Positions 62,173-64,000 of a DNA stretch of 64,000 nt are shown piece after piece. Both the position numbers and the translations under genes were made by a program. The notes under the pieces were generated by a model. That model did not search any database. It saw nothing but the letters and a program-made list of their open reading frames with translations, and was not told the DNA's origin. Numbering within the stretch: position 1 is the first letter of the stretch; each line of letters opens with the position of its first letter. The DNA is from Debaryomyces hansenii CBS767 (Eukaryota > Ascomycota > Pichiomycetes > Serinales > Debaryomycetaceae). Location of the stretch: positions 1,488,001-1,552,000 of the forward strand of contig NC_006047.2 in assembly GCF_000006445.2 (NCBI RefSeq). The letters are read 5' to 3'.

Positions 62173-64000
62173 TCAATCAATACATTTATAGGGAAAAATA
62201 TCTTCTAATTGGCAGAAAAGCCATTTACTCTGAAAGCTTGTTAAACCTATGGCCTTCGCTCTTAATCTCATGTTTCTGTCATCAGTGATTAAGATACAAT
62301 AATTGAATGCTTTAGATGCGGTTGAGTCCAACACAACCGTTTCGTTGGATGGACCGTTTACAGTCAGGTTCAAACCTTTCATTAATTTTTTGCTCATTTC
62401 ATCATGCTTATTGACTGAAATTAATATGGTTTCTTCAACATTTGTTCTCCAGTTAGAATTATTCTCAAATTCTGTAGTTTCGTTAATATCCGATGCAACA
62501 GATCCATCGAATCTTAATGGCAAAATTTCTCCAGTGAAGTATAATTCTCTGATAATGATAACTGACCTAGTTGCTGCATCTGCAATTGTCGCTTCTGCAG
62601 ATTTGCGTAGAGACCTCAATTCCTGAAAGACGATTAATGGAATCAGAACCTTTAAAACACTATTCCGAACACATTTAAATACTCTCCCGCAATGCTTTAA
62701 CCAAATATTCGTGTCTAATGTAACGTACGTGAGGTTACTATCTATTCCATCCCCAAGATCACCTTCGACTGAAAATCTGCCACCTCTGGTTGGTAAGCTT
62801 TCTGAATTATTCATGAAAATCTCATTATACAAATCATCACCCACATTCATTTGCCTGTGTTGAAAGACCTGGTCATCTAGCTGTTGATATCGATTTGAAT
62901 TCGAATCATAATCTATCTGAGAATCATTAAATTTAGAATTCCCATAATTCTCCAGGTCATTTTCATTGATATCACCATAATTTAATTGATGGCTACCTGC
63001 ATCACCTGAAGAGTTCAGATCCGAAAGTTTAAACCAAATATCATCTCTTTCTAATGCACTAATATTCTCGAAGGTTGAACGATTCACCAAATTTTCTCGA
63101 GTGATTTGCTGTAAGAAATTATTCTGAACGAAACGTTTGTCACTTAATAAAAATTCCTCAATGTACGCATACGCACCCGATTCCCTTGTAGATGAATCGA
63201 AAACATCAGCATTCAAGTAGATTCCCTCGTCGAACTTGAATCCTTCGTTGGATCTAATTAGTCCAAATTCATAGTTATCTGCAATGAAGCGAGCAAGTAA
63301 AATAATACGGACAATTCTTTCATCATTATCAAATTCCAGTTGCAGCCTTGTCTTTTGCTCATAATTATGGATCAGATCGACAACTGGGGAAGTTCCACAA
63401 ATTGGTAAATCAAACAAATTGTAATTCTGAACTCCAGCCAGGCTTATATCGTTATAATCATTTTTTGTCGATATGAAATCAAACCACACAGTACCCCAAC
63501 ATTTCCACACTTCTGGTAAAAATTCATTGTTGTTAAAATAGTCCACATAATTTGGATGATTTAGAAGATAAAAACGACACATCTCATTTAATTTAGAATT
63601 ATCCTTTGTAACTGAAAGTAATGAATTGAGATAATTGATTATCGATTCCCATGGGAATAATTTACGGAATATCCACATAAACATAGGTTTTGAATTCGGA
63701 AACTTATTCGTTGCTTCGCCAATAGAAATTAAAAAGTACAACCATACTATAACATGACATGTCGATGCTTGTTTCGGTCCTATTAAGTAATGGTTCAATA
63801 TACGAACAGATAATTCAAGGACCGACTTGTTTATAAACTTTAAACAGTAGAACCAATTATCTGCCGATAGGTCAGATGCGGTGATTGTTTGCCCGTCGAC
63901 GCCACTTGAAATAGCCGCTGCATTAATTGGCTCATCAATATGAGATTGAGATCCCCTTGATTTCCTTTTCCGGTCCTTTTTATCCTTTCTTTCTTTCAAA
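62173..64000 (-). CDS. ESL1/ESL2-type PIN-domain protein, C-terminal part
   Basis: An open frame that runs off the right edge, so about 608 C-terminal residues are seen and the true start lies beyond the window; the leading codon at 63997-63999 is TTG, not a start. The left part has the helical EST1/SMG-like region (LKFINKSVLELSVRILNHYLIGP, WKCWGTVWFDFI). The C-terminal 175 residues are a PIN domain: TYVTLDTNIWLKHC with the first acidic residue, VFQELRSLRKS, and LITDDRNMRLRAKA with the conserved Asp pair. This order matches S. cerevisiae Esl1/Esl2 (YIL151C/YKR096W), relatives of human EST1A/SMG6. PIN domains are often RNA nucleases; activity here is inferred from retained acids only. A Asn/Asp-rich insert (about 340-405) is low complexity. 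Confidence 0.8.
   Translation of the reverse strand, partial: LKERKDKKDRKRKSRGSQSHIDEPINAAAISSGVDGQTITASDLSADNWFYCLKFINKSVLELSVRILNHYLIGPKQASTCHVIVWLYFLISIGEATNKFPNSKPMFMWIFRKLFPWESIINYLNSLLSVTKDNSKLNEMCRFYLLNHPNYVDYFNNNEFLPEVWKCWGTVWFDFISTKNDYNDISLAGVQNYNLFDLPICGTSPVVDLIHNYEQKTRLQLEFDNDERIVRIILLARFIADNYEFGLIRSNEGFKFDEGIYLNADVFDSSTRESGAYAYIEEFLLSDKRFVQNNFLQQITRENLVNRSTFENISALERDDIWFKLSDLNSSGDAGSHQLNYGDINENDLENYGNSKFNDSQIDYDSNSNRYQQLDDQVFQHRQMNVGDDLYNEIFMNNSESLPTRGGRFSVEGDLGDGIDSNLTYVTLDTNIWLKHCGRVFKCVRNSVLKVLIPLIVFQELRSLRKSAEATIADAATRSVIIIRELYFTGEILPLRFDGSVASDINETTEFENNSNWRTNVEETILISVNKHDEMSKKLMKGLNLTVNGPSNETVVLDSTASKAFNYCILITDDRNMRLRAKAIGLTSFQSKWLFCQLEDIFPYKCID

Noticed and set aside
61943..62176. 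77-aa minus-strand ORF after the PIN-domain gene
   Set aside because: It starts inside the end of the neighbouring gene and looks like random AT-rich frame.

Overview
The window is nuclear DNA of a budding yeast from the CTG-Ser clade, most like Debaryomyces or its relatives. Genes are dense, AT-rich and intronless as far as I can see, and both strands are used. The gene set is standard ascomycete: EPL1, MIS1, BNI1, LTN1, RRD1, YEN1, PCK1, NUP192 and AGP2, with the MAP kinase MKC1/SLT2. A direct sign of the clade is a CTG codon at 5266-5268 in the kinase, at a position I recall as serine in its relatives. CTG codons should therefore be read as Ser; leucines quoted below are from non-CTG codons unless stated. 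PCK1, the only clearly very highly expressed gene here, seems to avoid CTG. The species name is inference.

Left part (1-37.8 kb): an NDT80/PhoG-type transcription factor and a PLP aminotransferase share a divergent promoter. Then come MKC1, a CreC/WDR20-like WD40 protein, EPL1 (NuA4), mitochondrial C1-THF synthase MIS1, formin BNI1, a PIF1/RRM3 helicase with a PCNA-binding motif, ribosome quality-control ligase LTN1, phosphatase activator RRD1, Holliday-junction resolvase YEN1, and a GH3/GNAT fusion that has lost both catalytic signature residues. Two promoters carry telling sites: an exact Rlm1 box before MKC1 and a cluster of TGACTC (Bas1/Gcn4) cores before MIS1.

Middle (37.8-43.5 kb): about 5.7 kb without a convincing intact gene. 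It holds gene relics: a frameshifted, truncated enolase directly joined to an internal piece of a TOK1-type potassium channel, plus unidentified short ORFs. It also has a perfect 16-bp palindrome, a perfect 10-bp hairpin and a tandem array of TATA-containing 16-mers.

Metabolic block (43.5-51.3 kb): PCK1 is followed by three tandem CYP52-type P450 genes. The three are mosaics: long tracts look identical at the DNA level, while segments predicted to touch substrate differ. Copies 2 and 3 share a promoter block. Gluconeogenesis and terminal oxidation of alkanes or fatty acids thus sit side by side.

Right part (51.3-64 kb): NUP192, a tRNA-Val(AAC) in a repeat-rich gap, AGP2, a secreted double-psi beta-barrel protein, and the C-terminal part of an ESL1/ESL2-type PIN-domain protein that runs off the right edge.
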